NCBI GenBank assembly: GCA_002421905.1
Contig: DISK01000010.1
Location: 236,513-300,512 of the forward strand
Length of the DNA stretch: 64,000 nucleotides
Direction of reading: 5' to 3'
Origin: Micavibrio sp. UBA6212
GTDB lineage: Bacteria > Pseudomonadota > Alphaproteobacteria > Micavibrionales > Micavibrionaceae
Made by a program: the position numbers and the translations under genes. The notes under the pieces were generated by a model. It worked only from the letters and a program-made list of their open reading frames with translations. It did not search any database and was not told where the DNA came from. Position 1 is the stretch's first letter. Each line of letters starts with the position of its first letter. Shown here piece by piece: positions 51,254-60,615 of the stretch.

Positions 51254-51338
51254 AGAAAAACCCCTGCAAAAGTGGAACAGTAAACCATCTCTGAGTATAT
51301 AGCGCAGTGGTTAACAAGAAAATAAATATCGGGTGAAA

Positions 51339-51827
51339 TTATTTGTACGGGGCCGTGTTGGCCAAATTGCGGGCGATCTGCGCTTCCCAACGATCTCCGT
51401 TTTCCAAAAGACGTTGCTTGTTATAAAATAACTCGTCCCGCGTCTCTGTTGCAAACTCGAAATTCGGCCCTTCGACGATCGCATCGACCGGACAAGCTTC
51501 CTGACACAGGCCGCAATATATACATTTGGTCATATCAATATCGTAACGTGTCGTGCGGCGTGATCCATCTTCGCGAGGTTCCGCTTCAATTGTGATGGCC
51601 AATGCCGGACAAATTGCCTCACATAATTTGCAAGCAATACAACGCTCTTCCCCATTCGGATAGCGACGCAACACATGCTCGCCACGGAACCGCGGACTAA
51701 GAGGCCCTTTCTCGAAAGGATAGTTGATCGTCGCTCTGGGCACAAAAAACATATACTTCAAAGTAAGCAACATCCCCTTGAGGATCTCAATCAATAAAAA
51801 GGAATGGGCAATTCTTAACATCGACAT
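51339..51827 (-). CDS. nuoI: NADH-quinone oxidoreductase subunit I
   Basis: Peripheral-arm ferredoxin-like subunit with clusters N6a and N6b. The 162 residues show two 4Fe-4S motifs: CIACKLCEAICPA and CIYCGLCQEACPVDAIVEGP. An amphipathic N-terminus (LLTLKYMFFVPRATINYPFE) contacts the membrane. GAGAGAG lies upstream of the ATG, 12 bases after nuoH. The gene downstream is the CheZ-like gene, not nuoJ. Confidence 0.97.
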   Translation of the reverse strand: MSMLRIAHSFLLIEILKGMLLTLKYMFFVPRATINYPFEKGPLSPRFRGEHVLRRYPNGEERCIACKLCEAICPALAITIEAEPREDGSRRTTRYDIDMTKCIYCGLCQEACPVDAIVEGPNFEFATETRDELFYNKQRLLENGDRWEAQIARNLANTAPYK

Positions 51828-51839
51828 ATTAAACTCTCT

Positions 51840-52862
51840 CTATTGAGGCACAGCATTCATATAAATCAGCGCACCGGCCACGACAACAACCCAGACCATC
51901 GAGAACGGCAGAAATACTTTCCAGCCTAAACGCATCAACTGGTCATAACGATAACGCGGGAATGTCGCGCGTGTCCAAAAGAAGAAGAACAACACGGCAC
52001 AAACCTTGAGCACAAACCAGATCGGCCCCGGAACAAATGCCAAAGCCTCGATCCCGAACGGTGGCAACCAGCCCCCCAGAAACAGAACTGTTGTAATGGC
52101 ACTCATCAGTACCATATTCATGTATTCGCCAAGGAAGAACAGCACAAAGGTTCCGGCAGAATACTCCACCATAAACCCACCCGAAAGCTCTGACTCACCT
52201 TCTGGCAAGTCAAACGGTGCACGGTTGGTCTCAGCCAGAATAGACACAAGAAAGATGACCAGCATCGGCAACAACATCACTTGCATCCACCATGGACGGT
52301 CTGCCATCACGATTTCGGATAAATTCATGGAACCAGTGCACAAAATAACGGTAACAATCACCAGCCCCATTGATACTTCATAAGACACCATCTGCGATGC
52401 AGAACGAAGTCCACCAAGGAAAGCATATTTCGAATTGGACGCCCATCCGGCCATAATCACGCCGTAAACCCCGAGAGAAGATACAGCGAATAAAAACAAA
52501 ACCCCGACATTGATATTGGCCAGAACCAACTGCGCCCCGATTGGAATCACCGACCACGCCACCAACGCCAGAGTCAAAATCAAAATCGGCGCCATAAAGA
52601 AGACAGGACGGTTAGCCTGCGTCGGGATAATTGTTTCTTTGGATAAAAGTTTGAATGCATCGGCAAAAGGTTGAAGCAACCCGAATGGCCCGACCGTCAT
52701 CGGCCCCTGACGACGCTGCATCGCGCCCAAAACTTTACGTTCGGCATAGGTCACGAAAGCAACAAACACCATAATGCACAGCGCAAACACAAGGATCGTG
52801 GCAACAACAGCCAAAGACTGCATCCAGAAATTATCACTCAAACCCAGTAACTGTTCTAACAT
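51840..52862 (-). CDS. nuoH: NADH-quinone oxidoreductase subunit H
   Basis: Membrane subunit that forms the quinone chamber with NuoB and NuoD. The 340 residues contain YAERKVLGAMQRRQGP, QPFADAFKLLSKE, the ETNRAPFDLPEGESELSGG loop with acidic residues, and a C-terminal WTRATFPRYRYDQLMRLGWK. ATG 52862 has AGGAT seven bases upstream; a TTG two codons earlier is unlikely. The gene follows nuoG by 40 bases. Confidence 0.97.
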   Translation of the reverse strand: MLEQLLGLSDNFWMQSLAVVATILVFALCIMVFVAFVTYAERKVLGAMQRRQGPMTVGPFGLLQPFADAFKLLSKETIIPTQANRPVFFMAPILILTLALVAWSVIPIGAQLVLANINVGVLFLFAVSSLGVYGVIMAGWASNSKYAFLGGLRSASQMVSYEVSMGLVIVTVILCTGSMNLSEIVMADRPWWMQVMLLPMLVIFLVSILAETNRAPFDLPEGESELSGGFMVEYSAGTFVLFFLGEYMNMVLMSAITTVLFLGGWLPPFGIEALAFVPGPIWFVLKVCAVLFFFFWTRATFPRYRYDQLMRLGWKVFLPFSMVWVVVVAGALIYMNAVPQ

Positions 52863-52902
52863 TTTCAATCCTTAGTGCCAGAATCTTTTGTTTATTCTTG
52901 TA

Positions 52903-54963
52903 CTACTCCGCAGCCTCTGCAAGTTCGTCATGACCAACAAAAACCTGCGTACATTTGGCCATCGTCGGCGACAAACGGCTGATTGCATTGGTCATGTAAT
53001 AATTATCAACCGCGCCATGGAACATGTGCTTGCGCACGTCTCCCTTAACCCCGAATGATTTCCAGTTGGCGGGGACAACCGCGCCAATCTTGCCAAACTG
53101 TGGGTAATCCTTCACCAGACGCGCGCGCAACTGGTGCAGATTATCATAGGAAAGAACACGTCCGGTTTTTTCGGACAATGCTCGCAGGATTCTCCAATCC
53201 TCGCGTGCCTCTCCCGGTGCAGATACGGCCTTTTTCGCCATCTGGACACGACCTTCTGTATTCACATACAGCCCGTCTTTTTCGGTATAGGCAGCCCCTG
53301 GCAAAATCACATCGGCCCGAACCGCCCCCTGATCGCCATGATGACCTTGATAAATCACAAAGGTTTTATTGCCCAAAGATGCCTCGACATTGAACTCATC
53401 AACACCAAGTAAATAAAGGACATCCATCTGGTCATTTTGTGATGCGGTCAAAATGCCATACGCATTCAACCCATGTGCCTGCGGTACAAAACCGATATCC
53501 AGAGCACCAACTCGGGACGCAGCAGTTTGAAGAACATTGAACCCGTTCCAATCGTCCCGAACCACTCCCATTTTGGTTGCAAATTCATAAAGTGCGGCAT
53601 GAATAGCCTCACCATCCGGACGCAGGAAAGTCCCCTGCCCGACAATAATCACAGGATTTTTGGCAGACTTCAAAATCTCGAAGAAACTGTGATCCGACGC
53701 CAAAGACTCAGGGCCACTGCCGATATGTGTGTAGGGATAGGTCAAATCTTTTTGTTCACCGATCAACCCAACCTTGACGCGCTTGGCCAACCAGTTCTTG
53801 CGGATGCGAGCGTTAACCAACGGGGCTTCCCAACGTGGATTTGTACCCACCAACAAAATCGCATCGGCCTGTTCCAGACCGGCAATCGTCGTATTCATCA
53901 CATAGCCGCAACGCTGGGTCGGATCAAACAACGTTCCATCCGTCCGGCAATCAATGTTGCGAACACCAAGTGACAACATCAAATCTTTCAAGGCCAACAT
54001 GGACTCGGTATCACACAAAGACCCGACCATCGCGGCAACCCGATCCGCAGAAACTCCGGTCAGTTTTTTAGCCACCAAAGAAAGGGCTTCGTCCCAACTG
54101 GCTTCACGCAATTCGTCGCTTGCCTCATCACGAATATAAGGACGATCAAGGCGCGCGCGTTTTAATCCGTCAATCGCATAGCGCGATTTATCGGCCATCC
54201 ATTCCTCGTTCACGTCTTCATTCAAACGAGGAAGAACACGCATCACCTCATTGCCGCGCGCATCAATACGAATATTGGTTCCAACGGCGTCATGCACATC
54301 AATGGATTCAGTTTTACGCAACTCCCAAGGGCGCGCCGTAAAAGCATAAGGCTTGTTGGTGAGTGCGCCCACAGGACAAACATCAACCAGATTACCTGAC
54401 AACTCGGAATTAATCGCTTTTTCAACAAAAGTTGTAATCTCGGCATCCTCACCGCGATTCATCATACCAATATCGGAGACACCGGCGATCTCTTCGGAAA
54501 AACGGACGCAGCGCGTACATTGAATACAACGAGTCATAACAGTCTTAATCAATGGCCCCATATCGGGATCAGATTTTGCGCGTTTGTCTTCGGTATAGCG
54601 GGAACGGTCAAAACCATAACCAAAGGCTTGATCCTGCAAATCGCATTCGCCACCCTGATCGCAAATAGGGCAATCCAGCGGGTGGTTTATCAACATCATT
54701 TCCATGACACCGTGACGGGCCTTGGTCACCATCGCAGACTCGGTCAGGACTTCCATGTTCTCACCACACGCCATTGCACAAGACGCAACAGGTTTTGGGG
54801 CCCCTTTGACCTCGACAAGGCACATACGGCAGTTAGCCGGAACGCTCAATTTATCGTGGTAACAAAAACGCGGAACTTCATATCCCAACAATTCGGCAGC
54901 CTGTAGAATAGACGTTCCGGCTGGGACTTCGATTTCGGTATTATTAATTTTTAACTTTGGCAT
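52903..54963 (-). CDS. nuoG: NADH-quinone oxidoreductase subunit G
   Basis: Largest peripheral-arm subunit. The 686 residues begin with a 2Fe-2S ferredoxin domain (PRFCYHDKLSVPANCRMCLV), followed by the His-Cys3 4Fe-4S motif (HPLDCPICDQGGECDLQD) and a further 4Fe-4S (CIQCTRCVRFSEEIAG; VDVCPVGALT). A molybdopterin-oxidoreductase-like domain lacking cofactor follows (about 215-610). ATG 54963 gives the usual MPKLKINN start. A TTG 12 codons earlier has AGGAG too close and is less likely. Between this gene and nuoF an extra secreted-protein gene is present. Confidence 0.96.
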   Translation of the reverse strand: MPKLKINNTEIEVPAGTSILQAAELLGYEVPRFCYHDKLSVPANCRMCLVEVKGAPKPVASCAMACGENMEVLTESAMVTKARHGVMEMMLINHPLDCPICDQGGECDLQDQAFGYGFDRSRYTEDKRAKSDPDMGPLIKTVMTRCIQCTRCVRFSEEIAGVSDIGMMNRGEDAEITTFVEKAINSELSGNLVDVCPVGALTNKPYAFTARPWELRKTESIDVHDAVGTNIRIDARGNEVMRVLPRLNEDVNEEWMADKSRYAIDGLKRARLDRPYIRDEASDELREASWDEALSLVAKKLTGVSADRVAAMVGSLCDTESMLALKDLMLSLGVRNIDCRTDGTLFDPTQRCGYVMNTTIAGLEQADAILLVGTNPRWEAPLVNARIRKNWLAKRVKVGLIGEQKDLTYPYTHIGSGPESLASDHSFFEILKSAKNPVIIVGQGTFLRPDGEAIHAALYEFATKMGVVRDDWNGFNVLQTAASRVGALDIGFVPQAHGLNAYGILTASQNDQMDVLYLLGVDEFNVEASLGNKTFVIYQGHHGDQGAVRADVILPGAAYTEKDGLYVNTEGRVQMAKKAVSAPGEAREDWRILRALSEKTGRVLSYDNLHQLRARLVKDYPQFGKIGAVVPANWKSFGVKGDVRKHMFHGAVDNYYMTNAISRLSPTMAKCTQVFVGHDELAEAAE

Positions 54964-55038
54964 GACAAATGACTCGGACTTCCGATTAAATTCAGACAAG
55001 AACTCCTAGCATATTGAACAACCAGATAAAATGCCCAA

Positions 55039-55500
55039 TTAACGGACAAACCCACATTTTTTTCTCGAAGCCTCATCCGCCGTATAGGTGGCAACATGAT
55101 TGAAACTTTCAGAAGAGAAATAGGCGCGCCGGTCGGGGGTCATTTTCGGGGTTCCGGCCTGATACCCGTACAACATTTTCACATAACTTATGATTTCATC
55201 AGGTGTTGCGACTTTAACAACGCCCTTTGTATAGCATTCGCAAGCTTTGACATATTGGGCATATAATTCTGGATTGGATTGCTGGGTAAAACGTGAATGA
55301 TCCTTGGACATATACATCTGACTATATTTGATACAACTGGATAAGAACATGCTCTCGGCATAGATTTCCGATAGCTTGGCAGATTGCTCTTTCTCTTTAT
55401 CCGTCATGGGACGAGTGCCCTGCTCTGCCGCCATGGATGCAGTTGATACACAGATAAATGCAATAGAAAACAATAAGATACGAATCATACTTAAAGTCAT
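55039..55500 (-). CDS. Secreted cysteine-containing protein of unknown function, 153 aa
   Basis: Unrecognised. It has a signal peptide (about 1-24, ending ASMA) and a mature part with four cysteines (C56, C87, C89 and C149), including a KACECY pair. That pattern suggests disulfides, or a heme or metal site, in the periplasm. No CxxCH heme motif is present. The body is mostly helical. AGGGTG precedes the ATG at seven bases. It is embedded between nuoF (37 bases) and nuoG (75 bases) on the same strand, so it should be expressed with complex I. An assembly or accessory role is only an inference from place. Confidence 0.78.
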   Translation of the reverse strand: MTLSMIRILLFSIAFICVSTASMAAEQGTRPMTDKEKEQSAKLSEIYAESMFLSSCIKYSQMYMSKDHSRFTQQSNPELYAQYVKACECYTKGVVKVATPDEIISYVKMLYGYQAGTPKMTPDRRAYFSSESFNHVATYTADEASRKKCGFVR

Positions 55501-55537
55501 ATATCAACACCCTGCGCGGCCCGGACCCAAAGAACTC

Positions 55538-56818
55538 CTAGGCAGCTTCCTTCCTGTATTCCATTATACGCTTTTCTACCTCGGGACGGAAATGTCTAAA
55601 CAGGCCCTGAATTGGCCAGGCCGATGCATCCCCGTGGGCGCAGATCGTATGACCTTCGATTTCTTTGGTCAGATCAAGGAGCATATCAATTTCATCCAGA
55701 GTGGCATTGCCAACCGCCATACGCTGCATAATCCGGTAAAGCCAGCCTGTTCCTTCGCGACAAGGGGTACATTGACCACAACTTTCATGCATATAAAAAT
55801 GGCTTAACCGCGCGATAGCACCAACGATGTCGGTGCTTTTATCCATAACAATAACACCAGCAGTTCCCAGACCTGATTGAACAGCCCGCAGAGAATCAAA
55901 GTCCATCGTGACGGTATCGCAAATATGCTTTGGTAAAAGCGGCGTCGATGACCCACCCGGAATGATAGCGAGAAGATTGTCCCAGCCACCGCGCACACCA
56001 CCAGCATGTTTTTCAATAAGATCTTTAAGCGGAATCCCCATCTCTTCTTCAACATTGCATCGGTTATTCACATGACCGGAAATGCAGAAAAGCTTGGTTC
56101 CTGTGTTTTTCTCGTCTTTGCCAAGGCCAGCAAACCATGCCCCGCCACGACGTAAAATGCTTGGTGCCACAGCAATGGTTTCCACATTATTGACCGTCGT
56201 CGGGCAGGCATAAAGCCCTGCTCCGGCTGGAAATGGCGGTTTATTGCGGGGTTGCCCTTTTTTACCCTCGATACTTTCGATCAAAGCAGTTTCTTCACCA
56301 CAAATATAAGCCCCTGCTCCACGGTGCAGAACGACATCAAAATCCCATCCCGATCCGGCGGCATTTTTACCCAGCAACCCGGCGTCGTAAGCTTCCCTAA
56401 TGGCGCGATTGATCGTTGATCCTTCATTGCAGAATTCACCGCGCATATAAATATAGGCCCGATGAGCACCCATCGCAAAACCGGCAATTAAAGCCCCTTC
56501 CAGAAGCTTATGCGGCTCATGGCGCAAAATATCGCGATCTTTACAGGTTCCGGGCTCCGATTCGTCGGCATTAATGACCAGATAGTGGGGACGACCATCC
56601 GATTCTTTAGGCATAAAGGACCATTTCATACCGGTTGGAAAACCCGCTCCACCCCGCCCACGCAAACCGGAAGCCTTCATTTCGGCAATAATCGCATCAC
56701 GACCCTTGGCCAGAATATCCTTGGTATTATCCCAGTCTCCGCGTTTTTTCGCAGCATCCAGCGAAAATGGCTCCCAGCCATAGATATTGGTAAAAATACG
56801 ATCTTTATCGGCAAGCAT
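55538..56818 (-). CDS. nuoF: NADH-quinone oxidoreductase subunit F
   Basis: NADH-binding flavoprotein subunit of complex I. The 426 residues show the NADH site GLRGRGGAGFPTGMKW, the FMN region VINADESEPGTCKDRD, HRGAGAYICGEETALIESIE, and the N3 4Fe-4S ligands ESCGQCTPCREGTGWLY with the later Cys in GHTICAHGDASAWP. GGAG precedes the ATG by nine bases. Normally nuoE lies immediately upstream; here about 3 kb with a plus-strand symporter and folKP separates them, so nuoF must be transcribed from its own promoter in 56819-57129. Confidence 0.97.
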   Translation of the reverse strand: MLADKDRIFTNIYGWEPFSLDAAKKRGDWDNTKDILAKGRDAIIAEMKASGLRGRGGAGFPTGMKWSFMPKESDGRPHYLVINADESEPGTCKDRDILRHEPHKLLEGALIAGFAMGAHRAYIYMRGEFCNEGSTINRAIREAYDAGLLGKNAAGSGWDFDVVLHRGAGAYICGEETALIESIEGKKGQPRNKPPFPAGAGLYACPTTVNNVETIAVAPSILRRGGAWFAGLGKDEKNTGTKLFCISGHVNNRCNVEEEMGIPLKDLIEKHAGGVRGGWDNLLAIIPGGSSTPLLPKHICDTVTMDFDSLRAVQSGLGTAGVIVMDKSTDIVGAIARLSHFYMHESCGQCTPCREGTGWLYRIMQRMAVGNATLDEIDMLLDLTKEIEGHTICAHGDASAWPIQGLFRHFRPEVEKRIMEYRKEAA

Positions 56819-57129
56819 AGGTGGCGTCTCCAGAATCTGGCCAGAATTTAAGCTGTTTCAGGTATAAAACAATGCGCAAAACCCTGCAATCCATAAAGAA
56901 AAATTTCTCACCTCATTGCTCCGCAACCACAAAACCCTTGGCGACCATGGCGGCATCTTCGCGCCCTTCGCGTGAACGGCTTCCCTCGTAAGGAATATAT
57001 TCCCCTTAACGATATCAAAAACACATACGCTGGGGACGCACAGTCCTTAATCACAATTCCCTGATTGACACGCCGCACAAATGTGGAAAAATACTCGAAA
57101 ATCAGGTCTTAATGGGGAGATTTGCCACT
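56819..57129. other. Intergenic region between divergent nuoF and symporter gene
   Basis: No gene is supported here. It should carry promoters in both directions. Visible are the 12-bp palindrome GGAATATATTCC (56992-57003) within a longer TAAGG...CCTTA symmetry, possibly an operator. A TTGACA lies near the right end (see next entry). For nuoF on the minus strand, TTGCAG and TATACC spaced by 17 bases near 56865-56895 are a weak match only. Confidence 0.5.
57065..57095 (+). promoter_or_regulatory. Weak candidate promoter for the symporter gene
   Basis: A perfect TTGACA at 57065-57070 is followed by AATACT at 57090-57095 with a long 19-base spacer; at 17 bases there is only AAAATA. The -35 is good and the -10 is poor. 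Confidence 0.35.
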
Positions 57130-58587
57130 ATGCTCATAACCTTTGTTGCACTTTATATGATCGTGTCTGTTGCTGTGGGTCTTTATGCGGCCCGCAAAGT
57201 GCATTCCTCTTCCGATTATGTGGTCGCGGGACGTTCCCTACCCCTTTATATTACCATGGCAACTGTCTTTGCCACATGGTTCGGCTCGGAAACCGTATTG
57301 GGAATCTCCTCGACCTTTATTGATGAAGGCTTGGGCGGGATCATTGCCGATCCGTTCGGTGCGGGGATGTGCCTGATTCTGGTTGGTCTCTTTTTTGCCA
57401 AACCGCTTTACCGCATGAAACTTCTGACCATTTCCGACTTTTATAAACGTAGATATGGCCGCCCGACCGAACTCGCCGTCTCGATCTTTATCTGCATTTC
57501 CTATCTGGGGTGGGTTTCGGCGCAAATCGTTGCCTTGGGGCTGGTATTCAATATCGTCACGCATGATGCCATCTCTCAAGATTTGGGCATGGTGCTGGGA
57601 CTGGCAATTGTTCTTTTTTATACATTCTTTGGCGGAATGTTCTCGGTCGCGATGACCGACTTCATGCAAATGACCATTATCCTGATTGGTATGGGCATTG
57701 TGGCCTACTTTATCTCCAACGAAGTGGGCGGAGCTGGTGCGGTCATCAACCACGCGGTTGAACAAAATAAATTTTCAGGCTTCTGGCCGGAACTGACACT
57801 ATCAGGTGTTCTCGCCTTTATTGCGGCATGGGTCACAATGGGTTTTGGTTCGATCCCCCAACAAGACGTTTTTCAACGCGTCATGTCGGCAAAAGATGAA
57901 AAGACTGCTGTCCGTGGCTCTGTCCTCGGTGGCTCCTTCTATATCCTGTTTGCCTTCGTGCCGATCTTTCTGGGCTATTCTGCATTGATGATTGATCCAG
58001 AAACAACTGCAAAACTGATGGAAGAAGACTCACAACAAATTCTGCCCACCATGATTCTTAATCACACCCCGATCTGGGTTCAGGTCATGTTCTTTGGTGC
58101 TTTGCTCTCGGCGATCATGTCAACAGCGTCCGGTACTTTGCTCGCCCCCTCCGTGGTGTTTGCTGAAAACATCGTCAAATCTTTGCTGCCACATATGACC
58201 GATAAAAAACTTTTGCACCTGATCCGCGGAACGGTTGTCGGATTTTCTGGCCTTGTTCTGGTTTATGCGTTCAATTCCGAACGCGATATTTTCTCGATGG
58301 TCGAAGATGCCTATAAAATCACGCTCGCGGGGGCCTTCGTCCCCCTCGCAGCAGGCGTCTATTGGAAACGCGCCAATACAGCAGGCGCCACACTTTCAAT
58401 TATCTTCGGAGTTGGAACATGGCTCTTGATGGAAAAATTCTCTCCCGAGGGTGATGGTGTTTGCCCACCGCAACTCGCAGGGTTACTGGCCGCAACATTC
58501 GGGATGATTTTGGGTGGCTATATCGGAAAACCTGCCGGAACCGAACAACATCACCACCAATTCCAGCATGAGGAAAAAATCAGTTAG
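57130..58587 (+). CDS. Sodium:solute symporter family protein
   Basis: SSS-family (SLC5-like) Na+-coupled transporter of 485 residues and about 13 membrane segments. Family features include the N-terminal SSDYVVAGRSLPLYITMATVF, the ATWFGSETVLG segment in the first core helix, DFYKRRYGRPTELAVSIFI, and IMSTASGTLLAPSVVFAENI containing the conserved Ser-x-x-Ser of the second Na+ site. The substrate is unknown. It ends in a His-rich tail (EQHHHQFQHEEKIS). ATG 57130 has GGGAG at ten bases; an ATG six codons earlier is possible. It is the only plus-strand gene within the nuo locus, and it converges on folKP with a 12-base gap. Confidence 0.92.
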   Translation: MLITFVALYMIVSVAVGLYAARKVHSSSDYVVAGRSLPLYITMATVFATWFGSETVLGISSTFIDEGLGGIIADPFGAGMCLILVGLFFAKPLYRMKLLTISDFYKRRYGRPTELAVSIFICISYLGWVSAQIVALGLVFNIVTHDAISQDLGMVLGLAIVLFYTFFGGMFSVAMTDFMQMTIILIGMGIVAYFISNEVGGAGAVINHAVEQNKFSGFWPELTLSGVLAFIAAWVTMGFGSIPQQDVFQRVMSAKDEKTAVRGSVLGGSFYILFAFVPIFLGYSALMIDPETTAKLMEEDSQQILPTMILNHTPIWVQVMFFGALLSAIMSTASGTLLAPSVVFAENIVKSLLPHMTDKKLLHLIRGTVVGFSGLVLVYAFNSERDIFSMVEDAYKITLAGAFVPLAAGVYWKRANTAGATLSIIFGVGTWLLMEKFSPEGDGVCPPQLAGLLAATFGMILGGYIGKPAGTEQHHHQFQHEEKIS

Positions 58588-58599
58588 TCAGTTTGTTAG

Positions 58600-59883
58600 T
58601 TACTTGGCTTTTTGTACGGCCCGATAAACTTCCAGAAACTGCTTTGTCTGTTTGACGTCATGGACACGAACGATATCCGCTCCACGATCACAGGCGACGG
58701 CGACGGCTGCCAAAGAACCTCCGAGCCTGTCCAGCGGTGCAATGTCATGACCGCACAAGGCCGGAATAAAACGCTTGCGGGATGCGCCAAGCAAAACCCG
58801 CACGCCCAATTCCTTAAACTGATCCAAATGGGCCATCAACTCGACATTATGCCCTGTTGATTTTCCAAACCCGATCCCGGGATCGACAATAATCCGGTCA
58901 GATGTAATTCCTGCATCCATACAAATCCGGACACGCAAGGACAGATAATCCAGAACTTCGTGCACCACATCATCATAGACAGGAAGGTTTTGCATCGTGC
59001 GGGGGTCGCCCTTCATATGCATCAAACATACATGGGCGCGTGAATGGGCAACCACAGATAAAGACTCCGCATCACCTTCCAATGCGCTGACATCATTTAT
59101 AATGTGGGCGCCGGCATCAATGGCAACACGCATCACATCGGCGCGGCGCGTATCAACAGAAAGCCATGCGCCACATTGCTGCAACCCTTCCAGAACGGGA
59201 AGCACACGCGAAATCTCGTCTGCCACATCAACAGGATCGGCACCCGGTCTGGTGGACTCTCCACCAATATCCAGAACAGACGCTCCATCCGCAATTAATT
59301 GTTTTCCATGACGTATGGCGGCCTCATGGGACATAAACTTTCCACCGTCTGAAAAACTGTCCGGCGTAACATTGATAATCCCCATAATAGCAGGCAGGGA
59401 ATCGTTTTTGATGTCCTGCCCTTTGGGAAGATTTTGAATAAGAGATGATACCGCCTCACGAGAGACAGGATGACGCCAGTCAGGGGCAATATCGCGCAAG
59501 GGATACAACACAAAAGCGCGATCTGTCATACGCGGATGCGGTAATTCCAGACCCTGTTCAAAAACCTGCTTGCCCTGATAATCCAGAATATCCAGATCAA
59601 GGACACGCGGGGCATTCCTGACTGTGCGAATTCGCCCGAAATCAATTTCAATTTCTTGTAACAGCTTAAGAAGATCTTGCGGCAACAAATGCGTTTTAAT
59701 CAAAGCCACAGCATTGTGATACCAAGGCTGATTTGAAATCGGTACGGGAGCCGTCAAATATACCGGAGACACAGCCAGAACTTTAATACTTCTGCTGCGT
59801 AACGTCTCCAAAGCTTTCAGAAGGGTTTGCTTCGGAGTTCCATGTTGAGAAGGTAAGTTTGCCCCGAGCGCAATTAAAATCAT
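58600..59883 (-). CDS. folKP: Bifunctional folate enzyme: HPPK (FolK) fused to dihydropteroate synthase (FolP)
   Basis: Two consecutive folate steps in one 427-residue chain. Residues 1-155 are HPPK: ILIALGANLPS, SPVYLTAPVP, RTVRNAPRVLDLDIL and PHPRMTDRAFVLYPL. Residues 165-427 are DHPS: IMGIINVTPDSFSDGG, DIGGESTRPGADP, HIINDVSALEG, VDPGIGFGKS, LLGASRKRFI and a terminal VRVHDVKQ. Both sets of active-site motifs are complete. The ATG at 59883 lies three bases after the nuoE stop; an adjacent TTG was rejected. In most alphaproteobacteria the two are separate genes. Position between nuoE and nuoF is unusual. Confidence 0.95.
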   Translation of the reverse strand: MILIALGANLPSQHGTPKQTLLKALETLRSRSIKVLAVSPVYLTAPVPISNQPWYHNAVALIKTHLLPQDLLKLLQEIEIDFGRIRTVRNAPRVLDLDILDYQGKQVFEQGLELPHPRMTDRAFVLYPLRDIAPDWRHPVSREAVSSLIQNLPKGQDIKNDSLPAIMGIINVTPDSFSDGGKFMSHEAAIRHGKQLIADGASVLDIGGESTRPGADPVDVADEISRVLPVLEGLQQCGAWLSVDTRRADVMRVAIDAGAHIINDVSALEGDAESLSVVAHSRAHVCLMHMKGDPRTMQNLPVYDDVVHEVLDYLSLRVRICMDAGITSDRIIVDPGIGFGKSTGHNVELMAHLDQFKELGVRVLLGASRKRFIPALCGHDIAPLDRLGGSLAAVAVACDRGADIVRVHDVKQTKQFLEVYRAVQKAK

Positions 59884-59886
59884 CAA

Positions 59887-60549
59887 TTATCCGGCTTTTT
59901 TAATCCCAAGCCGATCGGCTTGCTCTACCAAGGTCGTAGTTCCCGATTCAGACATCGACGCCACACGACCATTTTGTGGCCCGACAGAAACTTCACGCCC
60001 CTCTTTCAGATCAGACAGGATTTGCTTCATGCTTTCCGGCGTCAAATCTTCGAAATAATCGTCATTGATCTGAACCATCGGCGCATTGACACAAGCCCCA
60101 AGACACTCAACTTCCATCAAGGTGAACATTCCGTCTCTTGTTGTCTCGCCCGTGTGAATTCCCAAATGACTTTCGCATGTTTTAACCACATCGCCTGATC
60201 CACATAACATGCAAGGTGTCGTCGTACACATCTGCACCAGATATTTGCCAACTGGCTCCAGATTATACATGGAATAGAATGTCGCCACTTCATAAACCTT
60301 GACTGGCGGCACATCGACAATTTCGGCAATTTTGTCCATTGCGGCACGGGGAATCCATCCACCATAAGGTGGCTTGGCCTGTGCTCCGTCTTCGCCGACC
60401 TGACGCTGTGCCAGATCCAGCAACGGCATAGTTGCAGAACGTTGCTTGCCTTGCGGATAACGGGAAATAATTTCTTTGACCTTCTCCATATCCCGAAAAG
60501 CGAAGTCTTTCGGTTGGTATGCAGCATTCAAATCGACTGGTTTTTTCAT
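59887..60549 (-). CDS. nuoE: NADH-quinone oxidoreductase subunit E
   Basis: Thioredoxin-like 2Fe-2S subunit (cluster N1a) of the NADH module. The 220 residues show the helical N-terminus (KVKEIISRYPQGKQRSATMP), VYEVATFYSMYNLEPVGKY, and the four ligands in CTTTPCMLCG and CLGACVNAP. The C-terminal extension past residue 185 is usual for alphaproteobacteria. The partner NuoF is 3 kb away beyond folKP and the symporter. Upstream is a Nudix gene, separated by 66 bases. The ribosome site before ATG 60549 is weak. Confidence 0.96.
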   Translation of the reverse strand: MKKPVDLNAAYQPKDFAFRDMEKVKEIISRYPQGKQRSATMPLLDLAQRQVGEDGAQAKPPYGGWIPRAAMDKIAEIVDVPPVKVYEVATFYSMYNLEPVGKYLVQMCTTTPCMLCGSGDVVKTCESHLGIHTGETTRDGMFTLMEVECLGACVNAPMVQINDDYFEDLTPESMKQILSDLKEGREVSVGPQNGRVASMSESGTTTLVEQADRLGIKKAG

Positions 60550-60615
60550 GTACGGAAATCCCTATAAAAACTCCTACCTGTTTAGCGGCAAAGCCAAAGC
60601 AGATCAAGAGGAGGA

